Shown: positions 1 to 7,470 of the stretch, piece by piece
How the letters are laid out: each line of letters opens with the position of its first letter
Numbering within the stretch: position 1 is the stretch's first letter
Origin: an uncultured Clostridia bacterium
GTDB taxonomy: Bacteria > Bacillota > Clostridia > TANB77 > CAG-508
Assembly: GCA_944391015.1 (NCBI GenBank)
Contig: CALXRZ010000015.1
Span: 1-32,112 of the forward strand
Reading direction: 5' to 3'
Length of the DNA: 32,112 nt
The notes under the pieces: model-generated
Databases searched by the model: none
The model's input: only the letters and a program-made list of their open reading frames with translations
Told to the model about the DNA's origin: nothing
Program-made: the position numbers and the translations under genes

Positions 1-115
1 CGCGTTTTTGTTTTTTGGTAGTTTTACTACCGCTTTATTGGTTTCTCAAAGTTTATTGTTTACTTTTCAATGTGCTTTTCTTTGTCTCAATTCTACTTGA
101 TGTAGAACGCAATTT

Positions 116-144
116 ATTGTACCATCTTTATTTTGTTCTGTCAA
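116..144 (-). promoter_or_regulatory. Sigma-A promoter P2, firing left out of the window
   Basis: On the minus strand TTGACA (139-144) and TACAAT (116-121) are separated by exactly 17 bases, a near-consensus housekeeping promoter. Transcription would run off the left edge. It lies about 170 bases downstream of a second good promoter, a tandem arrangement typical of rRNA operons. The transcribed leader contains CATTGAAAAG-like sequence (about 70-85), similar to Firmicute rRNA leader regions. The rRNA gene itself is outside the window, so that target is an inference. Confidence 0.65.
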
Positions 145-287
145 GACTTTTTTAAAACTTTTTTTAGTTTTTTTATGTCCTGAAAAAGTGCAAAATAATA
201 AACTAGTATTGATGTGATTTTTTATTTTTTTGAATGAACTTTACTAATTTATACTTTATTTTTTATATTTATCCTCGGTACATTTAT

Positions 288-316
288 AATATACCATAAT
301 CTAATTTCAAAGTCAA
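288..316 (-). promoter_or_regulatory. Sigma-A promoter P1, upstream tandem promoter
   Basis: Minus-strand TTGACT (311-316), 17-base spacer, TATATT (288-293). It fires in the same leftward direction as the promoter at 116-144. No open reading frame of significant length lies between here and the window edge, so the product is probably a stable RNA or a gene beyond position 1. Confidence 0.6.
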
Positions 317-420
317 TACTTTTTTGTAGAAATTTAATATTTTTTTTAGAAATTTGTTCAAGCTCATATTATTGAAAAAAATACTGTTTTTTTCATACTA
401 AATTCCACTCATTTTCGTAC

Positions 421-558
421 TTAGTTCCAAAGGCACATATAGCTCATTTTTCCATCATAAATTGCAAATGCTCTTGCTGATACAATAGGTATATATCCTA
501 TATCTGTACTATACCTGAAATTATATTTTACATTGCTTTTACTGGTTACATTAAGGTT
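421..558 (-). pseudogene. Possible decayed coding remnant
   Basis: One minus-strand frame is open for 45 codons between stop codons and has a protein-like composition, including the string YSTDIGYIPIVSARAFAIYD and then GKMSYMC. No ATG, GTG or TTG lies near its beginning, so it cannot be an intact gene. It looks like the C-terminal part of a lost gene. I do not recognise the family. The call rests only on composition and on the otherwise gene-free surroundings, so it is weak. Confidence 0.25.
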
Positions 559-591
559 TTATTTAATTTAGTATATATTTCGAATAGATAG

Positions 592-626
592 ATTATATAT
601 CTACTAATATTACGTCTCCGACTCTT
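592..626 (-). repeat. Degenerate duplicate of the ylmC 3' end
   Basis: The bases from 592 closely match those from 659, which form the end of ylmC: the first 16 bases are identical and later bases differ at only a few positions. Read on the minus strand, the copy encodes GDVILVDI followed by a stop, the same C-terminus as the intact gene 67 bases away. It looks like a vestige of a tandem duplication. Confidence 0.45.
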
Positions 627-659
627 AGTTCTTTTACGAACAATATCGAGTCTATCCAA

Positions 660-893
660 TTATATATCTACTAAGATTACATCTTCACCAATACATTTTA
701 TATTTTGCCATTGAATTACTACTTCATTTCCTCCAGAAAATATTCCCATAAATTTATTACTTCCTGGCACTATGATACTTGTTATTGTTCCTGTTTCTAA
801 ATTGGCGCATACATCTTGAACATATCCAAGTTTTTTACCATCATTTATATTTATTACTTCTTTGTGTTTAAAATCCATCCCTTTCTGTCCCAT
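660..893 (-). CDS. ylmC: YlmC/YmxH-family PRC-barrel sporulation protein
   Basis: A 77-residue protein of the YlmC/YmxH family, single PRC-barrel-like domains found in spore-forming Firmicutes. The conserved pattern is visible: NDGKKLGYVQDV, then TGTITSIIVPG, then VVIQWQNIKCIGEDVILVDI at the C-terminus. The exact biochemical role is unknown; members occur next to sporulation or division genes, and here it follows sigG. The start was chosen at 893 because GGAGG lies 4 bases upstream. An upstream in-frame ATG at 917 has no ribosome-binding site, and an internal ATG at 878 is an alternative. The spacer to sigG (276 bases) contains a 32-bp direct repeat, so it may have its own promoter. Confidence 0.8.
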   Translation of the reverse strand: MGQKGMDFKHKEVININDGKKLGYVQDVCANLETGTITSIIVPGSNKFMGIFSGGNEVVIQWQNIKCIGEDVILVDI

Positions 894-988
894 TTTTCCT
901 CCCAAATCTTTGTACATTACTTTTTCTATTTAATTATATGTTTGACTTTTCAAAAATTGCATTTATTTTTATTTATTAAAATTTTTAA

Positions 989-1084
989 TTTGTTTTATCT
1001 TCATTTATTTAATCATATACATAAAAGTAATGCGATTTACATTGAGAAATGTTTCGTTTTATTTTCACTTATTTTATCATATAC
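989..1084. repeat. Pair of 32-bp direct repeats upstream of ylmC
   Basis: The 32 bases at 989-1020 and at 1053-1084 match at 28 positions and lie 64 bases apart. On the minus strand both contain GTATATGAT followed by AAATAA, AT-rich enough to be promoter material. They sit in the leader between sigG and ylmC. Duplicated promoter or operator is possible; nothing proves it. Confidence 0.5.
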
Positions 1085-1169
1085 CATTGCAGATAGAAAC
1101 GGAGAAATTACTAGAAAATAGCTTTATCTTCATATTTTTAAGCTTTATATAATAGCTTGTTATTGGATA

Positions 1170-1958
1170 CTAAAATGCATCCATCACTTGTACAACCTTT
1201 TTATATGATTCACTGCATTTTTCTCTAATCTTGACACCTGTGCTTGTGATATTCCGAATTTCCTCTGCCACTTCTATTTGTGTTCTCCCCTCGAAAAATC
1301 TTTTTCTTATTATCATTTTTTCCTTTTCATTAAGTTTTTTCATTGCCTCTACTATTGTAATTGTTTCTGCCCAATAGGTATCACTATTCTTTTTGTCACT
1401 TATTTGATCTTCTATATTTATATTATCTACGTTGCTTCCGTTAACAGGTTCTTGCAAAGAAATTGGCATTTGTATAGCATCCAAACTCATTATTATTTCT
1501 TCTTTTGATACTTCTAAAATGTCTGACAGTTCTTGCACGGTTGGTTCTCTTTCTTTTTCCTTAAGGAATCTATCTTTTTCTGCTGAAATTTTATATGCTA
1601 GTTCTCTTATTGACCTGCTTACACGTATGGAGTTATTATCTCGTAAATATCTTTTTACTTCTCCTATTATCATTGGTACTGCATAGGTTGAAAATTGTAC
1701 ATTTTGCTCTATTTCGAAATTGTCTATTGCTTTTATTAGTCCTACACAACCAATTTGAAATAAATCATCTGCATTTTCTCCTTTGCTAAAAAATCTTCTT
1801 ATTACACTTAAAACTAATCTTAAGTTTCCATTTATAAATTTTATTCTAGCCTCTTTGTCTCCTTTTTTTATTTTATCTAATAATTCATTTTTTTCTTCAT
1901 TTGATAATATAGGTAGTTTTGATGTATCCACACCACATATTTCTACTTTATTAAACAA
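1170..1958 (-). CDS. sigG: RNA polymerase sigma factor SigG, late forespore
   Basis: Sigma-70 family factor of 262 residues, close to the 260 of Bacillus SigG. The SigG signature N-terminus is present (KVEICGVDTSKLPILSNEE), followed by region 2 (GNLRLVLSVIRRFF, DDLFQIGCVGLIKAIDNFE) and region 4 with a helix-turn-helix near residues 225-255. SigG directs late forespore genes after engulfment. The start codon is TTG (1956-1958), set by AAAAGGGAGG seven bases upstream. That Shine-Dalgarno is itself the 3' arm of a strong hairpin (1967-2014), which suggests deliberately low translation. It follows sigE with a 221-base spacer, as in Bacillus, where sigG has its own forespore promoter. I could not assign that promoter here with confidence. 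Confidence 0.97.
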   Translation of the reverse strand: MFNKVEICGVDTSKLPILSNEEKNELLDKIKKGDKEARIKFINGNLRLVLSVIRRFFSKGENADDLFQIGCVGLIKAIDNFEIEQNVQFSTYAVPMIIGEVKRYLRDNNSIRVSRSIRELAYKISAEKDRFLKEKEREPTVQELSDILEVSKEEIIMSLDAIQMPISLQEPVNGSNVDNINIEDQISDKKNSDTYWAETITIVEAMKKLNEKEKMIIRKRFFEGRTQIEVAEEIRNITSTGVKIREKCSESYKKVVQVMDAF

Positions 1959-1966
1959 GAAAAAAC

Positions 1967-2014
1967 CTCCCTTTTGAAAATAAGAATGTTACTGTAATTA
2001 TTTCCAAAAGGGAG
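1967..2014 (-). promoter_or_regulatory. Hairpin sequestering the sigG ribosome-binding site
   Basis: The leader contains CTCCCTTTTG (minus strand, 2014-2005) perfectly complementary to CAAAAGGGAG (1976-1967). The pairing continues inward for six more base pairs after one mismatch, leaving a loop of about 14 bases. The 3' arm is the sigG Shine-Dalgarno sequence. A comparable hairpin in the sigG leader that lowers translation has been described in Bacillus subtilis. Confidence 0.8.
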
Positions 2015-2179
2015 ACTTATATTCAAAATTTTATCGACATTTTTTTCAATTACAATCTAGGCTTATAATTTATCGTTGTGATATATTCAGTAATTTTAAT
2101 GCCTACTCGATAAGTTTATTCTTGTAAATCAGTATTCTATCCAGCAATTAGAGTACATAAGCAACGCTTTGCTCATAAT

Positions 2180-2911
2180 TTACCCTGTTTTACTAAGCAT
2201 TTCTTTTCTAATTTTTCCTATAATTTTCTTTTCTAATCTCGATATGTAACTTTGCGAAATTCCTAGCATATCTGCCACTTCTTTTTGTGTTTTTTCATTT
2301 CCACTAACAAAGCCAAATCGCAATTCCATTATATTTCTTTCTCTATTACTTAATTTTTTTATTGATGCTCTTAGTAGATTTTTATCCACTTCTTCCTCTA
2401 ATCTTCTTGAAGTTATATCTGCATCTGTTCCTAATATGTCTGAAAGTAGTAATTCATTTCCGTCACCATCTTGGTTAAGTGGTTCGTCAATAGATATTTC
2501 TCCTTTTAATCTATTGCTTCTTCTAAGATACATAAGTATTTCGTTTTCTATGCATCTTGACGCATATGTAGCAAGTTTAATATTTTTGTTAGTATTAAAT
2601 GTATTTATAGCTTTCATTAAACCAATGGTACCTATAGAAATTAAATCTTCTATCCCTACTCCTGTATTCTCAAATTTTTTTGCTATATATACAACTAGTC
2701 TTAGGTTTCTTTCTACCAATATTTTTCTTACAGATTCATCTCCGTTTGATAATTTTTCCAATATTTCCTCTTCTTCATTTGGTTCAAGTGGCGGAGGCAA
2801 TGTTTGGCTTCCTCCTATATAATATATTGGAAGATTTTCTATTTCATCATCTCCAATGTATTTTACATACAATGTACTGATGCTATTTTTTAATAATTGT
2901 AAAAAATTCAT
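2180..2911 (-). CDS. sigE: Pro-sigma factor SigE, early mother cell
   Basis: Sigma-70 factor of 243 residues (about 239 in Bacillus). The N-terminal pro-sequence is recognisable: an amphipathic start, then [20 protein letters not shown], the conserved area around the SpoIIGA cleavage site. Region 2 ([37 protein letters not shown]) and region 4 (MELRFGFV then a helix-turn-helix with [17 protein letters not shown]) are complete. SigE runs early mother-cell transcription once its pro-peptide is removed. It lies downstream of spoIIGA, its presumed protease. The ATG has no well-placed Shine-Dalgarno; an AAAGGA sits 15 bases upstream and a five-codon reading frame ends in an ATGA overlap with the start. 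Confidence 0.97.
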   Translation of the reverse strand: MNFLQLLKNSISTLYVKYIGDDEIENLPIYYIGGSQTLPPPLEPNEEEEILEKLSNGDESVRKILVERNLRLVVYIAKKFENTGVGIEDLISIGTIGLMKAINTFNTNKNIKLATYASRCIENEILMYLRRSNRLKGEISIDEPLNQDGDGNELLLSDILGTDADITSRRLEEEVDKNLLRASIKKLSNRERNIMELRFGFVSGNEKTQKEVADMLGISQSYISRLEKKIIGKIRKEMLSKTG

Positions 2912-3023
2912 ATTTTAAATTTCATTCCTTTCTTGCTTTGCTTAAAGGTACGCATAGTTATAAAAGAAATTTCTTTCAAACTAACCTCGTTTAATATATT
3001 TACAATCATTTTATAAGTTAAAT

Positions 3024-3065
3024 TTACATTAAAGCAAATGACTGTATAAGAAAACTTTAATGTAA
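3024..3065. other. Hairpin between spoIIGA and sigE
   Basis: TTACATTAAAG (3024-3034) and CTTTAATGTAA (3055-3065) are perfect complements around a 20-base loop, in a 219-base spacer that is usually shorter in this gene pair. There is no U-run on the minus strand after it, so it is not a typical intrinsic terminator. It may stabilise or process the spoIIGA-sigE message. Confidence 0.5.
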
Positions 3066-3130
3066 TTTATAATTATTTTGTTTTATTATTATTAAAATTT
3101 TAAATATTTTTTATTTTCGCAAATTTTAAA

Positions 3131-4033
3131 TTATGCTTTAACTTTTTCGGTTCTTTCTAATATGTCTAAGCCTATAAGTCCAGAATATTTTCCAGATTTA
3201 CTAAATGTTTTTTCATAAACTCCTATAATTGTTTTTTCATTTACAATTTCATCAACATCTGTAATAATTTTCACTAAGTCAGGCTTTATTCCAAGGAGCA
3301 TACCATTTTGTTTGCCTACAGAGGTAAACGGAATAAATCTTATTCTTTTTCTATATTCTAGGCTTTCTGCATTTTCAAACTCACCTCCTAAAAATTTATT
3401 TGTATTATCTAGCATTTCATTAGGTAATATTTTATATAATTTATTTTTCTCTACCATTATTACTGCATCTCCACTAATTGGGTCTTTTAACATATTTCCG
3501 GTGTCTAATAGCACATTTATTTCTATTTCTTGTTCTTCTATTTTTATTATTGCTTTATATATAATTTCGTTTTTGGTAATTCTTGTTTTTACTATTTTTA
3601 TAGCCACATATGTTATTACAAAGCCCGTGATACCACCAAGTAAAGCAATTTTTAATGGATATGTGCCAATATACACTCCATTTTTCATAAAAATATCTTG
3701 TGGTCTTACTATATATAATAATGCAAATGCACAACCTCCTAAAGCAAAAGATACTAAGTAAAACAATATCAGTTCTTTTATTAACCCTTTTAGCTTTTTG
3801 GGATTAAATGCTATATATGTCATACAAATTGATAAAATTATTTTAGTTATTAAGTTAGCATAAATTGGAAAGACCCCTGCATAGGCAAGTACTGCATACA
3901 CAGCTCCTATTAGACTTGCAAGTAAAATTCGTATGTGTTTTACTTTTATTTTTATAATGTACGCCGTTCCAAAAAGTATAATGTAATTCATACATAAATT
4001 TTCTAAAAGCACAATATCCACGTAAATAGTCAC
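3131..4033 (-). CDS. spoIIGA: Sporulation sigma-E processing peptidase SpoIIGA
   Basis: A 300-residue membrane-embedded aspartic protease that removes the SigE pro-peptide after asymmetric division. The N-terminal half has about five membrane segments (residues roughly 5-150). The C-terminal half carries the aspartic protease motif LLDTGNMLKDP, with the likely catalytic Asp near residue 177. The usual family length is about 300. A GTG start at 4033 was chosen because GGAGG lies 5 bases upstream; the ATG at 4045 overlaps that Shine-Dalgarno. The resulting N-terminus TIYVDIVLLENLCMNY also matches the family. It is followed by its substrate gene sigE. A structured repeat begins 40 bases upstream of its start. 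Confidence 0.95.
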   Translation of the reverse strand: MTIYVDIVLLENLCMNYIILFGTAYIIKIKVKHIRILLASLIGAVYAVLAYAGVFPIYANLITKIILSICMTYIAFNPKKLKGLIKELILFYLVSFALGGCAFALLYIVRPQDIFMKNGVYIGTYPLKIALLGGITGFVITYVAIKIVKTRITKNEIIYKAIIKIEEQEIEINVLLDTGNMLKDPISGDAVIMVEKNKLYKILPNEMLDNTNKFLGGEFENAESLEYRKRIRFIPFTSVGKQNGMLLGIKPDLVKIITDVDEIVNEKTIIGVYEKTFSKSGKYSGLIGLDILERTEKVKA

Positions 4034-4072
4034 TGTTTCCTCCATTTTTATTAAATTATAGTACTATATTAG

Positions 4073-4217
4073 GAAGAGTATATATTTTTTCTTTTTATTG
4101 AAGTGCTTAAGGTGGGGACCAACAAGCTTACAAACTGTTAAATGAAGCTTTAGCTGAATTTATACAGTTTGTGCGATGTTGGGGGCCGGAAATAAAAAGA
4201 AAAAATATATACTCTTC
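4073..4217 (+). repeat. Structured repeat element, copy 1
   Basis: A 145-bp element bounded by a perfect 27-bp terminal inverted repeat (4073-4099 and 4191-4217). Inside, CTTAAGGTGGGGACCAACAA (4106-4125) starts a conserved core. CCAACA (4119-4124) pairs with TGTTGG (4177-4182), ACAAACTGT (4130-4138) pairs with ACAGTTTGT (4164-4172), and the loop holds AGCTTTAGCT, which can form a small apical hairpin. A second copy lies at 18377-18526 in reverse orientation. No reading frame is present. It could be a non-autonomous mobile element (MITE-like), a structured RNA, or both. It sits between ftsZ and spoIIGA. Confidence 0.8.
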
Positions 4218-4257
4218 TTATATTAAAATTATTATTCATTAGATTTCGTTTTATAAT

Positions 4258-4338
4258 TTCTCTTTTTATTGAAGCAATCCTATTGTACAACTTTTTAATC
4301 AAAAAATATGTCAGTTTGTAGGCACGAAAAAAAGAAAT
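4258..4338 (+). repeat. Possible degenerate copy of the structured repeat
   Basis: TCTTTTTATTGAAG (4261-4274) is identical to the left inner end of copy 1. About 40 bases later TCAGTTTGTAGGCACGAAAA (4311-4330) resembles its right half. The central core is not conserved, so this is at most a decayed copy in the same orientation, directly beside copy 1. Confidence 0.35.
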
Positions 4339-4366
4339 AATCTACTATTTTCGATTATTTCTTTTT
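4329..4366 (-). terminator. Intrinsic terminator downstream of ftsZ
   Basis: AAAAAGAAATAATC (4329-4342) and GATTATTTCTTTTT (4353-4366) form a perfect 14-bp stem with a 10-base loop. Read on the minus strand the 3' arm ends in a run of U. It lies 110 bases after the ftsZ stop and would separate ftsZ from spoIIGA. The stem is symmetric, so it could act in either direction. Confidence 0.6.
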
Positions 4367-4455
4367 CTCTGTTATTATTATATTTAAAAAACGACAAGGC
4401 TACCTTTATTATTTATCTTTAAGAATAAGTAACCATTTTTTATTTATATTGTAGT

Positions 4456-4475
4456 CTTAAGGTGGGGACCGACAA
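4456..4475 (+). repeat. Orphan core of the structured repeat at the ftsZ stop
   Basis: CTTAAGGTGGGGACCGACAA differs at a single base from the core of copy 1 (ACCAACAA there, ACCGACAA here) and is 2 bases from the ftsZ stop codon. ATATTGT and ACAATAT flank it as a 7-bp inverted repeat, so it could form the loop of a small hairpin. Confidence 0.7.
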
Positions 4476-4477
4476 TA

Positions 4478-5599
4478 TTATTTATTCATTCCTCTCTTAT
4501 TTCTTAAGAAAGATGGTATATCCAAATTGTCTGCTGAGCTTGAATTGTCTGCTGGGTTAGGTATAGAATTTATTTTCTTATCCCACGCTTTTTCTACAAT
4601 ATCTCCTACTGGAATACCTGAATTTAATCCTGGCTCTTTTTCAAATCCTGTTGCAATAACAGTAATAATTATATCTTCATCTAGGCTTTCGTCTATAACT
4701 GCACCAAATATAATATTAGCCTCTGGGTCTACACTGCGTTGAATGAATTCAGCAGCTGTATTTACTTCGTGTAATCCTAAGTTTGTTCCACCTGTAATAT
4801 TTATTATTACTCCTCTTGCACCTTCTATTGATGTTTCAAGTAATGGGCTTTGTACTGCTTGTTTTGCTGCATCTTCTGCTCTATTTTCTCCTGACGCTCT
4901 ACCAACACCCATATGAGCCATACCTGTATTTAACATTATTGTTTTTACATCTGCAAAGTCTAGGTTTACTAAACCTGGAATTGCTATTAAGTCTGATATA
5001 CCTTGTACACCTTGTCTTAATACATCATCTGCCATTTTGAAAGCTTCTACTATTGATGTTTTTCTATCTATAATTTGTAGTAACTTATCATTTGGTATTA
5101 CAACAAGTGTATCTACTTTTCCTTTTAGACTTTCTACACCACGTTCTGCTTGAGATAAACGTTTTTTTCCTTCAAAAGTGAATGGTTTTGTAACAACACC
5201 GATTGTTAAAATTCCCATTTCTTTAGCTGTAGCTGCTACTATAGGAGCTGCACCTGTTCCTGTTCCGCCTCCCATACCAGCTGTAACAAATACCATATCT
5301 GCTCCACGTAATGCTTCTGCTATTTCTGATTTACTTTCTTCTGCAGCTTGGGCTCCTATGTCTGGATTTGCACCTGCTCCTAAACCTCTAGTTATTTTTT
5401 CTCCTATTTGTATTTTTGATGGAGCTTTTGATAAAAGTAATGCTTGTCTATCTGTATTTACTGTTATAAATTCTACTCCTTTAATTCCAGAATCAACCAT
5501 TCTGTTTACTGCATTATTTCCAGCTCCTCCAATTCCTATTACTTTAATTGTTGCTGTTCCATCCATCATTGTACTTTCATCTGTGTTATCCACGAACAT
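4478..5599 (-). CDS. ftsZ: Cell division protein FtsZ
   Basis: Tubulin-like GTPase of 373 residues that polymerises into the Z-ring. The N-terminal nucleotide-binding domain has [14 protein letters not shown] (about 21-34) and the tubulin signature [10 protein letters not shown] (about 110-119). The T7 synergy loop is seen in [11 protein letters not shown]. The C-terminal conserved peptide [10 protein letters not shown], which binds FtsA and other partners, is intact at the very end. GAGGAGG lies 9 bases upstream of the ATG. It follows ftsA with an 81-base gap and probably shares the ftsA promoter. Confidence 0.99.
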   Translation of the reverse strand: MFVDNTDESTMMDGTATIKVIGIGGAGNNAVNRMVDSGIKGVEFITVNTDRQALLLSKAPSKIQIGEKITRGLGAGANPDIGAQAAEESKSEIAEALRGADMVFVTAGMGGGTGTGAAPIVAATAKEMGILTIGVVTKPFTFEGKKRLSQAERGVESLKGKVDTLVVIPNDKLLQIIDRKTSIVEAFKMADDVLRQGVQGISDLIAIPGLVNLDFADVKTIMLNTGMAHMGVGRASGENRAEDAAKQAVQSPLLETSIEGARGVIINITGGTNLGLHEVNTAAEFIQRSVDPEANIIFGAVIDESLDEDIIITVIATGFEKEPGLNSGIPVGDIVEKAWDKKINSIPNPADNSSSADNLDIPSFLRNKRGMNK

Positions 5600-5680
5600 A
5601 ACGCTTATCCTCCTCTATTATTTTATTTTATCATTTATTTCATTATACAACAAATCTATTTTACTAATAAGTTGTAATTT

Positions 5681-6907
5681 TTACGAGTAAAAAAACTCTT
5701 TAATTTTTCCTAGAATACTTTGAAAAACATTTTCCTTAGATTTTGAATCTATACTACTAGATAAGTTTTTAGCAAAAGGTCTTGAAGCAATATATCTTAC
5801 TAATGAGTATGCTGTTCTGTATTCTGGTCTTACTGTACTTACTAATCTTCCTGTAGATATTTTTACTGGTATATTTAATATTATTTTTCCAGCCACATCG
5901 CTTTTATTTATGCTTGTAATTCCTTGTCCAGTTAGTATTACATTGTTTATTCTTGGTTTAATTCCTTGAGCCGTTATATCTTTATTTACTAATGAAAATA
6001 TTTCTTCTATTCTGGCTTCAATTATTTCTACTAATTCAGAACTTTTTATTACTTTTCTGTTTTCATCTTTACAAGTGTTTAGTAATATTTCATTATCATT
6101 ATCTATAAATGATTTAAGTGCTAAACCATATTGATGTTTTAATCTGTCAGCCTCTTCTTCTGATATATTTAATACCAATGCAATATCGTTTGTAATGCTA
6201 TCTCCTCCAAGTGGTATTGTATTTGTATATGTAAAAGATAATCCTTCAAACACACCAATATCTGTGTTACCAGCCCCTATATCTAGTAACATTACATTAT
6301 CATTTAGCTCATTACCATCTAATACCAAACTTCTTTCTGCAAGTGTTACAGGTACTAGTCCGTCTATGTCTATATCTGCCTTTCTAAAAATATTAGACAA
6401 TTGCTTCATATATTCTCTGTTTGCTAAAACCACTTGTGCTTTTACTGTAAAGCTAGAACTTAGGCTTCCTACTGGATCTTGAACTACTTTTCCATTATCT
6501 AGTATGAATTCATCTGTTACAATATCTATAATTTGCATTCCTTCTGGCATATCTATGTCTTTTACTTGTGATATTGCACTACTAACATCTTTTCCTGAAA
6601 TTCCGGCATATTTATCTTTTGCTTCTTTGGTAATACTGTTTTGTACTATTGTAACATATTTTCCAGGTATTGTTAGATATGTTGAGTTTATTTCCATTTC
6701 AAGTTCTGATTCTGCTTCTTTAATTAGTTTTGATACTGCTGTTACAACTTCATTTTCATCTACTATTTTACTTTTCTTTATACCACTACACTTACAACTT
6801 GTTGTGCATAGGACCTCTATTTGGTTAAAGTTATTAACTTCGCCGATAACTAAGCTTACCTTTGAAGTTCCAATGTCCATTCCTACGATAATATCTCCTA
6901 TAGCCAA
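5681..6907 (-). CDS. ftsA: Cell division protein FtsA
   Basis: Actin-like protein of 408 residues that anchors the Z-ring to the membrane. The first phosphate loop is GMDIGTSKVSLVIGE near residue 9, the second nucleotide motif is LLDIGAGNTDIGV near residue 210, and the C-terminal amphipathic anchor is FQSILGKIKEFF. The start is taken as TTG at 6907, with GGAGG eight bases upstream. The ATG at 6922 lies on the Shine-Dalgarno itself and has none of its own. It begins a unit with ftsZ, driven by a consensus promoter at 6948-6976, and is separated from sbp by about 160 bases. Confidence 0.97.
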   Translation of the reverse strand: MAIGDIIVGMDIGTSKVSLVIGEVNNFNQIEVLCTTSCKCSGIKKSKIVDENEVVTAVSKLIKEAESELEMEINSTYLTIPGKYVTIVQNSITKEAKDKYAGISGKDVSSAISQVKDIDMPEGMQIIDIVTDEFILDNGKVVQDPVGSLSSSFTVKAQVVLANREYMKQLSNIFRKADIDIDGLVPVTLAERSLVLDGNELNDNVMLLDIGAGNTDIGVFEGLSFTYTNTIPLGGDSITNDIALVLNISEEEADRLKHQYGLALKSFIDNDNEILLNTCKDENRKVIKSSELVEIIEARIEEIFSLVNKDITAQGIKPRINNVILTGQGITSINKSDVAGKIILNIPVKISTGRLVSTVRPEYRTAYSLVRYIASRPFAKNLSSSIDSKSKENVFQSILGKIKEFFYS

Positions 6908-6947
6908 GGCACATTCCTCCATTTTTTTCTGCTCTTATTTGTTCATT

Positions 6948-6976
6948 AGAATATTACATTTTAAAAAAAATGTCAA
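6948..6976 (-). promoter_or_regulatory. Sigma-A promoter of ftsA-ftsZ
   Basis: Minus-strand TTGACA (6971-6976), 17-base spacer, TATTCT (6948-6953), about 40 bases upstream of the ftsA start. The upstream side carries 11-bp phased AT-rich repeats (6983-7026). Confidence 0.75.
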
Positions 6977-6982
6977 TAGAAT

Positions 6983-7026
6983 TTGTAATAATTTTGTAAT
7001 ATTCTTGTAATAATTTTGAAACATTG
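6983..7026 (-). repeat. Four 11-bp phased repeats upstream of the ftsA promoter
   Basis: Plus-strand units TTGTAATAATT, TTGTAATATTC, TTGTAATAATT and the more divergent TTGAAACATTG follow each other exactly every 11 bases. They begin seven bases upstream of the -35 box. One helical turn per unit suggests an UP-like element or a regulator binding on one face of the DNA. Confidence 0.65.
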
Positions 7027-7066
7027 TACTAAAAATAAGACTATTTGAATTTTTATAAAATTTTAT

Positions 7067-7456
7067 CTATTTTTTTGTCATTTCTTTTGCTTCTACTTTT
7101 TTGTTTTTTTGTCTCTTTTCAGTCCATTTATCTAAATAATATCTTCTAATTATAGCTAGGTTATTAAACATTCTGCCTACAAATACTACTATTGCTGCTA
7201 AGTATATATCAACATTTAATTTTTGTCCAAGATATGTTAATAGTATTGAAAGAATAGCATTTCCAAAAAAACCTGATACAAAGATTTTTAAGTCAAAATT
7301 TTTCTTTAATGTTGATGCGATTCCTCCAAATACAGAATCTAGGGCTGCAATAATAGCTATAGCCAAATATCCTGAATATGAATATGATATCATTGGCATA
7401 TTTACTCCAATTAGTGCACCTACTATACATCCTAATATTATTGCAATAAAAATCAT
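7067..7456 (-). CDS. sbp: Small basic protein Sbp, membrane protein
   Basis: A 129-residue integral membrane protein of the small basic family found between divIB/ylxX and ftsA in Firmicutes; Bacillus Sbp is about 121 residues. About three hydrophobic segments occupy residues 1-110, with a Lys-rich cytoplasmic tail (KWTEKRQKNKKVEAKEMTKK). Function is unknown, but the location is conserved with division genes. AGGAGG lies 5 bases before the ATG. It starts 14 bases after the preceding DUF881 gene, so it is co-transcribed. Confidence 0.88.
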   Translation of the reverse strand: MIFIAIILGCIVGALIGVNMPMISYSYSGYLAIAIIAALDSVFGGIASTLKKNFDLKIFVSGFFGNAILSILLTYLGQKLNVDIYLAAIVVFVGRMFNNLAIIRRYYLDKWTEKRQKNKKVEAKEMTKK

Positions 7457-7470
7457 AATAACCTCCTATT

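Noticed and set aside
2436-2822. Long plus-strand frame opposite sigE, and similar antisense frames throughout
   Set aside because: They overlap conserved genes, lack ribosome-binding sites and have the hydrophobic composition expected from antisense of AT-rich coding DNA.
4073-4217. Simple intrinsic terminator as the whole explanation of copy 1
   Set aside because: The 27-bp ends, the conserved core shared with a distant copy and the changed apical stem go well beyond a terminator.
4377-4399. TTGTCG box and TATAAT on the minus strand, resembling a Spo0A-controlled spoIIG promoter
   Set aside because: The spacing does not fit a sigma-A promoter, only one weak box is present, and the ftsZ terminator lies between it and spoIIGA.
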